Shown: positions 25,292 through 32,831 of the stretch, piece by piece
Layout of the letters: every line of letters starts with the position of its first letter
How positions within the stretch are numbered: the stretch's first letter is position 1
Assembly (NCBI GenBank): GCA_900316985.1
Contig: ONFE01000041.1
Coordinates: 1 to 62,825 of the forward strand
Source of the DNA: an uncultured Prevotellaceae bacterium
Lineage (GTDB): Bacteria; Bacteroidota; Bacteroidia; Bacteroidales; Bacteroidaceae
Direction of reading: 5' to 3'
DNA: 62,825 nt
Program-made: the position numbers and the translations under genes
The notes under the pieces: generated by a model
The model's input: only the letters and a program-made list of their open reading frames with translations
Database searches by the model: none
What the model was told of the DNA's origin: nothing

Positions 25292-27374
25292 AGGATTTCA
25301 GGCTTATTTCATAAGTCCGACGATGGATGCCATCGCCTTTCCGGAATCCGTTCCGCTTCAGGTAACTGCCTATCAGCGTGGCATTTGACTGATTCACCAC
25401 GTTCACCCGTCGCCGTTCACGAATCTGCTGCAACACCTCCGTGGGTGTCAGCCACATCGGCTCATCACCGGCCTGCGGACGGCGGAACAGGTCTTCAAAC
25501 AACTGCACGGCGGTGGGCATCTCATAGTAATCGGCATTGCGTTCCACGATGCGCCGTTCGCGCTCGCCGTCGAAATAACTGTCCTCTCCCCGCTGCACTT
25601 CCGTGACCAACTGTGCATACAGCTGTCCGTAGTCAATCGCGCGGTCTCCCGTCGTGTCGGTGTCTATCACGCCACTCACCTCCACCACCAGATAGCGGCG
25701 TGCACCCGTCTCATCCTTTAGCGGCTGCTGGCAGTTCGTCGTGGCGCAGAACGCCGCATAGCGCTGTCGCTGCTCATAGGTGGTCTCGTACATCTTGCGC
25801 TCCTTCACGTCGGTACGCTGGATGAGGTGTTTCAGGAAAGCCGTCTGCCGCTTCGTCACCTGGTCATACTCGTCGATATTAATGAGCAGAAATCGCCCCA
25901 GGGCCCGCAAGGCCTCTTTCTGGTTGGCAAAGTCAATGCGGTCGATATAGTAGGGATGCAGCTCCGGCGGCAGCAACAGGCGCATGAAGGTGCTCTTGCG
26001 CGTGCCCTGTCCGCCCATCAGCATCAGCACCATCTGTGCCCCGTATAGCTGCGAACGGCCCATCCACTGACTCACCATCGAGCGCATCCACACCTTGAAA
26101 TCCCCGCGCCAGCCTTCCGTCCGCGTAGGAACACGGTCGGCCAGTTCCCCCAAACGGTCGCGCCCATCCCATACGGGCAACCGCAAGAGCCACTCACTCA
26201 CAGGGTCATACGAACGGATTTCACTACTGCCCAGCAATCGGTCCATATCCTGCGGCCACACCTTGATACCCTCGCTGATGGCCGCATTGTTGATATCGTT
26301 ACGCACTTCCTGCGTCAGCGGATGCCACGACAGCAGATAGCGGCCCTTCTCCTGATACTCTATCTCTCCCGTCACCGTGTTGCGGCGAAAGTGGTATCGG
26401 CGCAAAAGAAACGCCCGCATCAGTTCCTGATGCATCAGCGTGGGTTCCAAAGGGTTGCGACGTCCCAGCCGATGCCCGTTATACGCATTCTCAAACGATG
26501 AGCGCACCAGCGTCTCCTTCTCACGCAACGCCCCTAGATAGAGCGTACATTTCACGGCTACTTCCTGGTCGATGCCCGCCTGTCGGCACTCATCCGCCAG
26601 GGCCAGCAAGTAGTCGGCCGTCCCTTTCTCTGCCTCAAACGACAGCCGCCGGCACACCATGTTATACTTCGTGACATCCATCTCATGCCGGGAATAGCCC
26701 GGCAGCACCTCCTTCTGCAAAGGCGGCTCATTGTCCACACTCAGCAACGGGGCCGAAAACTCCGTCAGCGGAGTCATGGGTAATGCCATCCGCACGGCCT
26801 CAGCCTCCGCGTTCCAACAGACATCTGCATCTGCCGACATGCGGAACCAGCCCGTGCCCCACTGCTCGTCATCCTCTATTTTCAGTCCCGTGGTCGCCAG
26901 CAGGAAGTCGGCAGCCCTTCGGAAAGCATACTGCTGGAAGCGTTTCACGTCGTCACCCCCCACGGGAAGCGTGCCGTCGGCCAACCGGTAGCCCATCACC
27001 ACTTTCAGCGAGCAGCCGCTGCTGCCCACCATCGCCAGCACCGTCTGAGGCATTTCGCCCACCCGCCGCTGCAACTTCAGCAGCAGATCGCGGTCATTTT
27101 CCAGTCGGAACGACAGCAGCACCAACCCCGTATAGGCTTCGTTCTCCCCACAGGCAGGCCATATCCGAGGCAGTTCCTCAGCAGCTGCCGACAGAACGGC
27201 CATACCGCCGCTGGTCATCACCGCTTCAAGTCCGCGCGTACCCTTCACCAGCCGCTCGTACTTCCCGTTTCTCACGTCCTGTGCCACCTGTTCAAGCGGC
27301 ACCCATTTTGACTTTTTCTCCTTTCGGTACAGATAGTCCATCCGCACCTGTTGTCTGTTTATTTCCATATGCAT
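25290..27374 (-). CDS. VirE-type superfamily 3-like helicase/primase protein (BT4734-like N terminus)
   Basis: A 694-residue protein. Residues 1-170 resemble the BT4734/VirE_N domain. Residues about 385-600 are the VirE/DUF3874-type ATPase: Walker A GGQGTRKS at 454-461, Walker B LLINIDEYD at 496-504, and CATTNCQQPLKDETGARRYLVVEV with a sensor Asn and an Arg finger-like GARR. The C terminus is a winged-helix-like TPTEVLQQIRERRRVN...SNATLIGSYLKRNGFRK. Phage and plasmid replication helicases share this layout. It is the only large gene between two long inverted repeats. Its cellular job is unknown. Confidence 0.85.
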   Translation of the reverse strand: MHMEINRQQVRMDYLYRKEKKSKWVPLEQVAQDVRNGKYERLVKGTRGLEAVMTSGGMAVLSAAAEELPRIWPACGENEAYTGLVLLSFRLENDRDLLLKLQRRVGEMPQTVLAMVGSSGCSLKVVMGYRLADGTLPVGGDDVKRFQQYAFRRAADFLLATTGLKIEDDEQWGTGWFRMSADADVCWNAEAEAVRMALPMTPLTEFSAPLLSVDNEPPLQKEVLPGYSRHEMDVTKYNMVCRRLSFEAEKGTADYLLALADECRQAGIDQEVAVKCTLYLGALREKETLVRSSFENAYNGHRLGRRNPLEPTLMHQELMRAFLLRRYHFRRNTVTGEIEYQEKGRYLLSWHPLTQEVRNDINNAAISEGIKVWPQDMDRLLGSSEIRSYDPVSEWLLRLPVWDGRDRLGELADRVPTRTEGWRGDFKVWMRSMVSQWMGRSQLYGAQMVLMLMGGQGTRKSTFMRLLLPPELHPYYIDRIDFANQKEALRALGRFLLINIDEYDQVTKRQTAFLKHLIQRTDVKERKMYETTYEQRQRYAAFCATTNCQQPLKDETGARRYLVVEVSGVIDTDTTGDRAIDYGQLYAQLVTEVQRGEDSYFDGERERRIVERNADYYEMPTAVQLFEDLFRRPQAGDEPMWLTPTEVLQQIRERRRVNVVNQSNATLIGSYLKRNGFRKGDGIHRRTYEISLKS

Positions 27375-27433
27375 AATCTTTATCTGTTAAACATATAATC
27401 ATTCATCTCTCGCCCTTCCCCTATCGCCTTTAC

Positions 27434-27453
27434 AAAATTCTCTAGAGAATTTT
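27434..27453. repeat. 20-base perfect palindrome, copy 1
   Basis: AAAATTCTCTAGAGAATTTT; an identical copy is at 27499-27518, 65 bases apart start to start. It could be a paired operator or protein-binding site for the VirE gene. Confidence 0.85.
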
Positions 27454-27498
27454 CTCCTTCCGATGATACTTTGCATCCCTTCCGATGATGTTTTGGTG

Positions 27499-27518
27499 AA
27501 AATTCTCTAGAGAATTTT
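27499..27518. repeat. 20-base perfect palindrome, copy 2
   Basis: Identical to the copy at 27434-27453. Confidence 0.85.
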
Positions 27519-27560
27519 CTACGCTAACCCTAATTTTAACGAAAACGATAACGATAACCT

Positions 27561-27609
27561 TTAATCCTTAATCTTTAATCTTTAAACTTTAACCCTTAAC
27601 CTTTAACCT
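27561..27609. repeat. Degenerate heptamer array TTAAYCY x7
   Basis: The units read TTAATCC, TTAATCT, TTAATCT, TTAAACT, TTAACCC, TTAACCT, TTAACCT with strict 7-base spacing. GATAAC hexamers directly precede it. Confidence 0.92.
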
Positions 27610-27620
27610 GACAACTCAAA

Positions 27621-27660
27621 ACTCCCTCCCTATTCAGGGAGGGCTGGGGTGGGTCTCCAG
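27621..27660. repeat. GC-rich palindromic intergenic repeat, copy 4
   Basis: CTCCCTCCCTATTCAGGGAGGG (split here as CTCCCTCC and GGGAGGG arms) is followed by a CTGGGGTGGGTCT tail, matching copies 1 and 3. Confidence 0.8.
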
Positions 27661-27670
27661 TCTGGGGTGG

Positions 27671-27755
27671 GGGTTACACCCTTATTACACCCTTGACACC
27701 CTTTAAAACAGGGTGCAAGCCCAGTGTTTATCGGGGTTTTGCACCCTTGCACCCT
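27671..27755. repeat. Right inverted repeat of the VirE/HU module
   Basis: The reverse complement of this segment matches 25209-25291, including the core CGATAAACACTGG.CTTGCACCCT and the outer GGGTG blocks. Together they bracket the VirE gene. Confidence 0.85.
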
Positions 27756-27796
27756 TAAATCGCATTTTTTCCTATAGCCCCACGTATGTACGGGTA

Positions 27797-27804
27797 CAAA
27801 ATTA
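27797..27804 (-). promoter_or_regulatory. Possible minus-strand -7 box facing the VirE gene
   Basis: CAAAATTA, with a CAAA at 27831 that is slightly too far for an ideal -33. A 9-bp inverted repeat (27809-27817 / 27829-27837, CGGTTTGTG / CACAAACCG) covers the promoter and could be an operator. Confidence 0.35.
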
Positions 27805-27900
27805 ATTACGGTTTGTGCACAATATGTTCACAAACCGAATTATTTCCGTTAATGAAAGTTATAATTCGGGAAGAATCCCTCATATGCAACCATTATAGGG

Positions 27901-27908
27901 TACCTTTG
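27901..27908 (+). promoter_or_regulatory. -7 box for the S41 protease gene
   Basis: TACCTTTG lies 44 bases before the ATG at 27952. The -33 element is unclear. Confidence 0.55.
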
Positions 27909-27951
27909 TATCCACTTACTTATAATGACTGACTATTCATTCTCATAAAAC

Positions 27952-29868
27952 ATGAAGTATCCTTTATCCATCAGGAGTCTGAAGACTTTGTATGTCTTCA
28001 TCGTTCTGTTTCTGGTCGCCACCTTCTCAGTGGCCCAGACCTCCCATCCCGAAGGTCTCTACAAACTGACTGAAGTTGTCCATCAAGACGGCAAACGCAT
28101 GGAGGCAGGCTATAAACAGTACAGGTATTGTCAGGACGGTTCCTCCCTCGTGTTTACTTATTCCCCGAATGTCCTGGAACGTGCTTTCACCTTCTCCGTC
28201 TCAAAGGCAGACGACAAGGGCGTGCAGGTTATCGACACGTCGGACAGCACTTTTACCTACCGCTGGTATAACGACCGGGACTCTTCCAACGAACACCTGT
28301 TTCCCTATCAGACGACTATTGATGAAGAATATATCCGGGTGAAAGATTCTGCCGACGACATACGGCGGGCACTGGACCTGTTGCAGATGAGACCACAAAC
28401 GAAGAAACACCGTCTACAGGGCGTTTGGAAGCAACGGGGCAGACAACAGGCGAACTGTGCCACCTCGCAATACTGGATTGAGCAGGCCAGGATGCCAGTC
28501 TATCTGGTCTTTGGAAGCGATGATGCCCTGATGGTCTTTGCCCACCCCGGCTTTCCGTCGGCAAGGCTGCAATGCCAATACACGCCTTGCAGTTATCTGA
28601 GTGAAAACGTCTTTGACTGTGAAGGGCGGACATCCCTTTTGCATTGGTTTGACGGCGAGACTTTTTCCCTGACCATGATTGATGAAAACGGACATCCGTC
28701 AGTCACCGTATGGGACCGTTGCGGACTGCCTCAGCATATCCAGGATGTCTTTGGCACCGACGTGCCGCAGACGAAGAAGGACATCTCCCGATACCTGACC
28801 GACGGCTTTGTCAGGCAATACGGGAATCAGCCTGATTCCATCCGCCGTGCCTTTGAGACCTTCGACTATGCCGTGGAAGCCAATGAACGGAACAATGCCG
28901 TCTTTCCCGTCTTGATGAAGAACGGTTTTGAGCATGAATACAACACGATGAAAGAGTCGCTTTTGGCGCGTCTGATAAAGGGCGAGATCAATGCGGATGA
29001 AGCCGTGGGCCGCTATGTCTATTGGTTCTATAAGGATTTCGACCGCCATACGAGTTGCTCATCGGAAACCTTCTATCAGTTACGGTCAGAAGCCCGCGTG
29101 GACTATGGCAAACTCATTCCCCAATATGCGCCCGAACCTGTAGGATGCAAGGTTGATGACGACACCTATCTGCTGCGTCTGCCGTCAAGTATGGGAAAGG
29201 TGCCCACTTGGGAATGGACCCAGAAAAAGGCGGAAGAGTTCCGGCAGTCAGGCTGCCGATACCTGATTCTCGACCTTCGGGGAAACACCGGCGGCAGTGA
29301 CGCCTTTGGCAGTACGTTTGCCAAAATGATGTGCGATTGCGGTGCTTTGAATGACGAGGTGTCGTTCTACAGAAACAGCACGGCGAACAACAACGCGTTG
29401 AAAAAACTCTGCAGAACATTCCCCGGAACTCACATGGACCGTGTCCTGGCAGAAACGGTTTCGGCTGAAGAGGGTAGTCTGATCAATTGGCAGACCATTC
29501 TCAAAGGCGCAGATAATTTCACCCCCCTGGTGCGCAAAGGGGCAATCATCATTGACAACAACAGCGCCAGCGCAGGAGAGTCGCCCGTACGCTTTGTCCG
29601 CAACCATTCCAAGAGCCATGCAAAAGTCTACGGCCGTGACCGCACCATGGGATGTGAGCAGTCAGGAAACTGCAACGACATCCTCCTCCCCCACAGCAAT
29701 ATCTACCTGACCTATCCCATGACGGTGGATGACACCTTTGAAAAGACGTGCAAGGAACGGAATCCCGGCTACAGCCCCGATGTCATCATTCCCCTGTCCT
29801 ATCCCGAGCAACTGACGGGCAACATTGATTCCTGGGTGCTCTGGGTGGCCAAAAAGATGAAGAAATAA
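27952..29868 (+). CDS. Secreted S41 family peptidase
   Basis: A 638-residue protein with a signal peptide ending near SVAQTS (residue 31). The C-terminal third is a C-terminal-processing-protease-type S41 domain: YLILDLRGNTGGSDAFGS and the nucleophile region IIDNNSASAGES, with Ser538 or Ser540 as catalytic Ser, followed by GRDRTMGCEQSGN. The N-terminal 250 residues are a beta-rich domain without a clear family. It would cleave proteins in the periplasm or at the surface. It is monocistronic and convergent with the barrel protein. Confidence 0.88.
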   Translation: MKYPLSIRSLKTLYVFIVLFLVATFSVAQTSHPEGLYKLTEVVHQDGKRMEAGYKQYRYCQDGSSLVFTYSPNVLERAFTFSVSKADDKGVQVIDTSDSTFTYRWYNDRDSSNEHLFPYQTTIDEEYIRVKDSADDIRRALDLLQMRPQTKKHRLQGVWKQRGRQQANCATSQYWIEQARMPVYLVFGSDDALMVFAHPGFPSARLQCQYTPCSYLSENVFDCEGRTSLLHWFDGETFSLTMIDENGHPSVTVWDRCGLPQHIQDVFGTDVPQTKKDISRYLTDGFVRQYGNQPDSIRRAFETFDYAVEANERNNAVFPVLMKNGFEHEYNTMKESLLARLIKGEINADEAVGRYVYWFYKDFDRHTSCSSETFYQLRSEARVDYGKLIPQYAPEPVGCKVDDDTYLLRLPSSMGKVPTWEWTQKKAEEFRQSGCRYLILDLRGNTGGSDAFGSTFAKMMCDCGALNDEVSFYRNSTANNNALKKLCRTFPGTHMDRVLAETVSAEEGSLINWQTILKGADNFTPLVRKGAIIIDNNSASAGESPVRFVRNHSKSHAKVYGRDRTMGCEQSGNCNDILLPHSNIYLTYPMTVDDTFEKTCKERNPGYSPDVIIPLSYPEQLTGNIDSWVLWVAKKMKK

Positions 29869-29890
29869 TCCGTTCAGACCGAAAGCATAA

Positions 29891-29922
29891 AAAAAGGACG
29901 GCACACTTCACGTGCACCGCCC
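29891..29922. terminator. Terminator between the convergent S41 and barrel genes
   Basis: A GGACGG...CCGCCC stem with an imperfect inner CAC/GTG part is flanked by a seven-A run, which reads as a T-run on the minus strand. Confidence 0.6.
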
Positions 29923-29966
29923 TCGGGATGTTCATATATTGAATAGAACTAACGTATGTCGGGAAT

Positions 29967-30656
29967 TTAGAACTTAACGCTCACACCGGCCTGTGCTAAG
30001 CCCTGGAAGCCGTAACCGAGTTCTACGAAACCACGGAGGTTCTTGGAGCCAGCCTCAAAACCGATGGCTGAAACCTGATAGGCGAAGCGGGTTCCCTTGT
30101 TACTCTTAATCTCGTCCGTGAGTTGACCAGGCTTATTCTCCTTGACACCATCCATCAACTTGGCACTGTTGTTAGCAATGCAGATACCTGCAGCAGCCTT
30201 CGAATAGAGTCCGATGTGGTTTTTCTCTATCCACATGGCCTTGATAACCGGCATCACGGTGAAATAGTCGTTGGTTGCCTTGGCTATGTCATGATAGTTT
30301 CCGGAATTGTCTTCAGCCATCAATTTAGCACTTGTGCGCTGATAAGACACGGAACCTCCGACTTTAATTTTGGGTGCGATGCGATAGAGATACTGCACGT
30401 TGAAAGCAGGGCCGTAAGACTCATCTTTCTTTGTTTTATCGGTAAGATCTGCCTGGCCGAATGTGATGATGGCACCAATGGCTTTGCCGATGGCATTTCC
30501 AAATCCTTCACCAATGGCTTCACCGATATTCTTTTCATTAGGTGTTCCGGCACCGACACTGATTGACAATTCTGACTTTGAGTCGTTTTGTGCCATTGTG
30601 GTATTGCTCACCAGAAGCATGAGAGCCATGAGGCTCATAAACTGAATCTTTTTCAT
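29967..30656 (-). CDS. Outer-membrane beta-barrel protein of unknown function
   Basis: A 229-residue exported protein; the ATG at 30656 gives a clean signal peptide (MKKIQFMSLMALMLLVSNTT, cleavage after MAQ). The mature part shows alternating strands (LSISVGAGTP, FNVQYLYRIAPKIKVGGSVSYQR, RGFVELGYGFQGLAQAGVSVKF) and ends in aromatic Phe, as in 8-strand barrels. A Gly/Ala-rich segment (GEAIGEGFGNAIGKAIGAI) near residues 45-65 is unusual and could be a membrane-active helix. Upstream ATGs are in the promoter region. Function unknown. Confidence 0.78.
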   Translation of the reverse strand: MKKIQFMSLMALMLLVSNTTMAQNDSKSELSISVGAGTPNEKNIGEAIGEGFGNAIGKAIGAIITFGQADLTDKTKKDESYGPAFNVQYLYRIAPKIKVGGSVSYQRTSAKLMAEDNSGNYHDIAKATNDYFTVMPVIKAMWIEKNHIGLYSKAAAGICIANNSAKLMDGVKENKPGQLTDEIKSNKGTRFAYQVSAIGFEAGSKNLRGFVELGYGFQGLAQAGVSVKF

Positions 30657-30729
30657 AATCTTTTTTGTTTTTAAATTGTTATTGTAATTATTTGAAATTA
30701 TTCGTTGTTTATTGTATTGATTTCGGATG

Positions 30730-30737
30730 CAAAAGTA
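30730..30737 (-). promoter_or_regulatory. -7 box for the barrel protein gene
   Basis: CAAAAGTA lies 74 bases before the ATG at 30656. Confidence 0.45.
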
Positions 30738-30895
30738 GTGGCTTTGGGGCAATAGAGCATGAAAAGTCATCAGGTTTTTAGTGTTTTTGTTGCGACAGCA
30801 CCTTCGTTTTGCGACAAGATAGTGGAAAAGGGGGTGATTATTGTCGCGAAACGGGAAAAAAATTGTTTTCATTTTGTATTTCTCTCAACTTTTCG

Positions 30896-30903
30896 TACCT
30901 TTG
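30896..30903 (+). promoter_or_regulatory. Promoter of the DUF6057-PD40 operon
   Basis: TACCTTTG (-7) with TTTG at 30873 (-33) and a 19-base spacer, 48 bases before the ATG at 30951. Confidence 0.7.
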
Positions 30904-30950
30904 CCATAACATGGCGAATTAAGTACTCCCAAAAGTCAAAACTATTGGAT

Positions 30951-32825
30951 ATGAAACAAAAAAAGAAACAGAAGAAGGCGGCGCCCAAACGTTTCCAAGG
31001 CATTGCCAAGCCAGGTCTCTACAATGGCATTGTGTGGGCAGCTGGGCTGGTGGTGATTGCCTTTGCCTTGCTCTTCTTTGAGGGCGACTTCCTATGGAAA
31101 GCGCAGGAACTGAACCTTTTTCAGCACACAAGTCTCTTTTTCAAGCAGCAGATGGTGGTGCCCGGTGGCATGCTAACCTACGTGGGTACCTTTCTCACCC
31201 AGTTCTTCTATTATCCGTGGATGGGCGTGCTGATGCTCATAGCCTTGTGGCTGCTGCTGATGTGGATAATCAGACGGGCTTTCCAGTTGCCAAGAACATG
31301 GGCGCTACTGATGTTTGTGCCCGTGGTCCTGCTGTTGCTGACTTTCATGGACATGGGCTACTGGATTTACATCCTCAAACTGCGCGGCCATTTCTTCGTG
31401 GGCACCTTAGGAGCCTTGTTTGTGACCGCCATGCTGTGGGCATTCCGTTGCCTGCCCGGGAAATTTCACCTGAGGGCCGTTCTTCTAGTACTTACTGCCG
31501 TCATAGGTTATCCGCTGTTCGGCATCTATGGGCTGGCCGCTACCCTTCTGATGGGTATCTTCAGTTGGCGGCTGGAGTCCAAGACCGTGAGTGCCGTCTA
31601 TAGTGTGCTGGCTATACTGGCCGCGGTGGCTGTGCCGCTGCTCTCTTACAGATATCTCTATTATGAGATCAATCAGGCCAATATCTGGTGGGCAAAATTA
31701 CCCCTCTATGTGATTCAGGAAGAGTACCATCAGTACTATATTCCCTATTATCTGCTCGCCCTGTTCTATGTCATTCTCGCTGTCACCTACAAGCCAGAGA
31801 GGAATGAGGAGACGGCCAAACCCATGCGCTGGCTCTTGGCTCAGGCAGCTCTGTTCGCTGTTCTGGTGATTGGCACCTATAAGGTTTGGTTCAAGGACGA
31901 GAACTTCCGCCACGAACTGGCGATGCAGCGTTGCATAGACCGTCTCGACTGGGAAGGCGTATTGTCAGAGGCTTCCAAACAGAAGGACGAGCCCACCCGC
32001 GCCATTGTCATGATGAAGAACCTGGCTCTGAGCCGGTTACAAAGACAAGGCAGCGAGATGTATTCCTATAAGAATGGTTCCAAGCTATACGATGCTCCTT
32101 TTGTCTTCACCATGATGCTGGTGAATGGTCCGATGATTTACTGCCAGTACGGCATGACCAATTTCTGTATGCGCTACTGCACGGAAATGGGCGTGGAATA
32201 CGACTGGCGTACCGAATACTATAAGAACCTGACCCGCTGCACCCTGCTGAACGGGGAGTGGAATGCAGCCCGCAAATACATCAATCAGCTGAAGGAGACC
32301 ACCTTCCACAAAAAATGGGCCGAGGAGATGGAACAGTTGGTGGGCCATAAGGAAAAAATAGCTCAGCACCCCGAACTGGGCCCCATCACCCACTTGATGC
32401 ATTATGAGAACAAGCTTTATGCTGACCAAGGTCAAGTAGAAAGGTGTCTGATGGTGAACCTCTCTCGCCCCAACGAGGTGGAAGACCCTTACTTCCAGGA
32501 GCAGTCGTTACTGGCCTCATTGTGGATGGCCGATGCTCCCTCGTTCTGGTATCATTTGGGCCGCTATTTGCAACTGCATCCCAACCAGCCCATCCCCGTG
32601 CACTATCAGGAGGCAGCCTATCTGTTCAGCGAGCTGGAGGAGCGCCCTCTGCCTGAGAACATCGCAATAGACTCCAGTGTGAAAGAGAAATACAACAGAT
32701 TCGACAAAACCATGGGCCAATTCGACGGGCAGGACATAGAGGATGTGAGGAAAGCCACCGAGCCCATGTTTGGCGACTGCTATTTCTATCAGTATTACCT
32801 CATGTCGAACCTTCCAGAATATTGA
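30951..32825 (+). CDS. Multi-pass membrane protein (DUF6057-like) with a helical C-terminal domain
   Basis: The 624-residue protein begins with a Lys-rich stretch (MKQKKKQKKAAPKRFQG). The ATG at 30951 is preferred because upstream ATGs overlap the promoter. About ten membrane helices fill residues 25-330. The last 280 residues are soluble and mostly helical, resembling TPR-type repeats (LSEASKQKDEPTRAIVMMKNLALSRL, NGEWNAARKYINQLKETTFHKKW). I recognise it as the DUF6057-type family, of unknown function. Its stop is 6 bases before the PD40 lipoprotein start, so they are cotranscribed. Confidence 0.75.
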   Translation: MKQKKKQKKAAPKRFQGIAKPGLYNGIVWAAGLVVIAFALLFFEGDFLWKAQELNLFQHTSLFFKQQMVVPGGMLTYVGTFLTQFFYYPWMGVLMLIALWLLLMWIIRRAFQLPRTWALLMFVPVVLLLLTFMDMGYWIYILKLRGHFFVGTLGALFVTAMLWAFRCLPGKFHLRAVLLVLTAVIGYPLFGIYGLAATLLMGIFSWRLESKTVSAVYSVLAILAAVAVPLLSYRYLYYEINQANIWWAKLPLYVIQEEYHQYYIPYYLLALFYVILAVTYKPERNEETAKPMRWLLAQAALFAVLVIGTYKVWFKDENFRHELAMQRCIDRLDWEGVLSEASKQKDEPTRAIVMMKNLALSRLQRQGSEMYSYKNGSKLYDAPFVFTMMLVNGPMIYCQYGMTNFCMRYCTEMGVEYDWRTEYYKNLTRCTLLNGEWNAARKYINQLKETTFHKKWAEEMEQLVGHKEKIAQHPELGPITHLMHYENKLYADQGQVERCLMVNLSRPNEVEDPYFQEQSLLASLWMADAPSFWYHLGRYLQLHPNQPIPVHYQEAAYLFSELEERPLPENIAIDSSVKEKYNRFDKTMGQFDGQDIEDVRKATEPMFGDCYFYQYYLMSNLPEY

Positions 32826-32831
32826 GCCGTT

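Larger units (their letters stand above)
27375..27951. other. Repeat-rich intergenic island in front of the VirE gene
   Basis: This 577-base gap holds, in order: two copies of the palindrome AAAATTCTCTAGAGAATTTT, a GATGATGTTTTGG motif, GATAAC hexamers (27541-27558), seven degenerate TTAAYCY heptamers (27561-27609), a GC-rich palindrome (27621-27660), the right inverted repeat of the VirE module (27671-27755), a 9-bp inverted repeat and divergent promoter boxes. No protein gene was found. Confidence 0.8.

Noticed and set aside
25290-27374. VirE gene as evidence of a conjugative or Agrobacterium-type transfer system
   Set aside because: The name comes from a domain family; no tra or mob genes are nearby and the ATPase resembles replication helicases.
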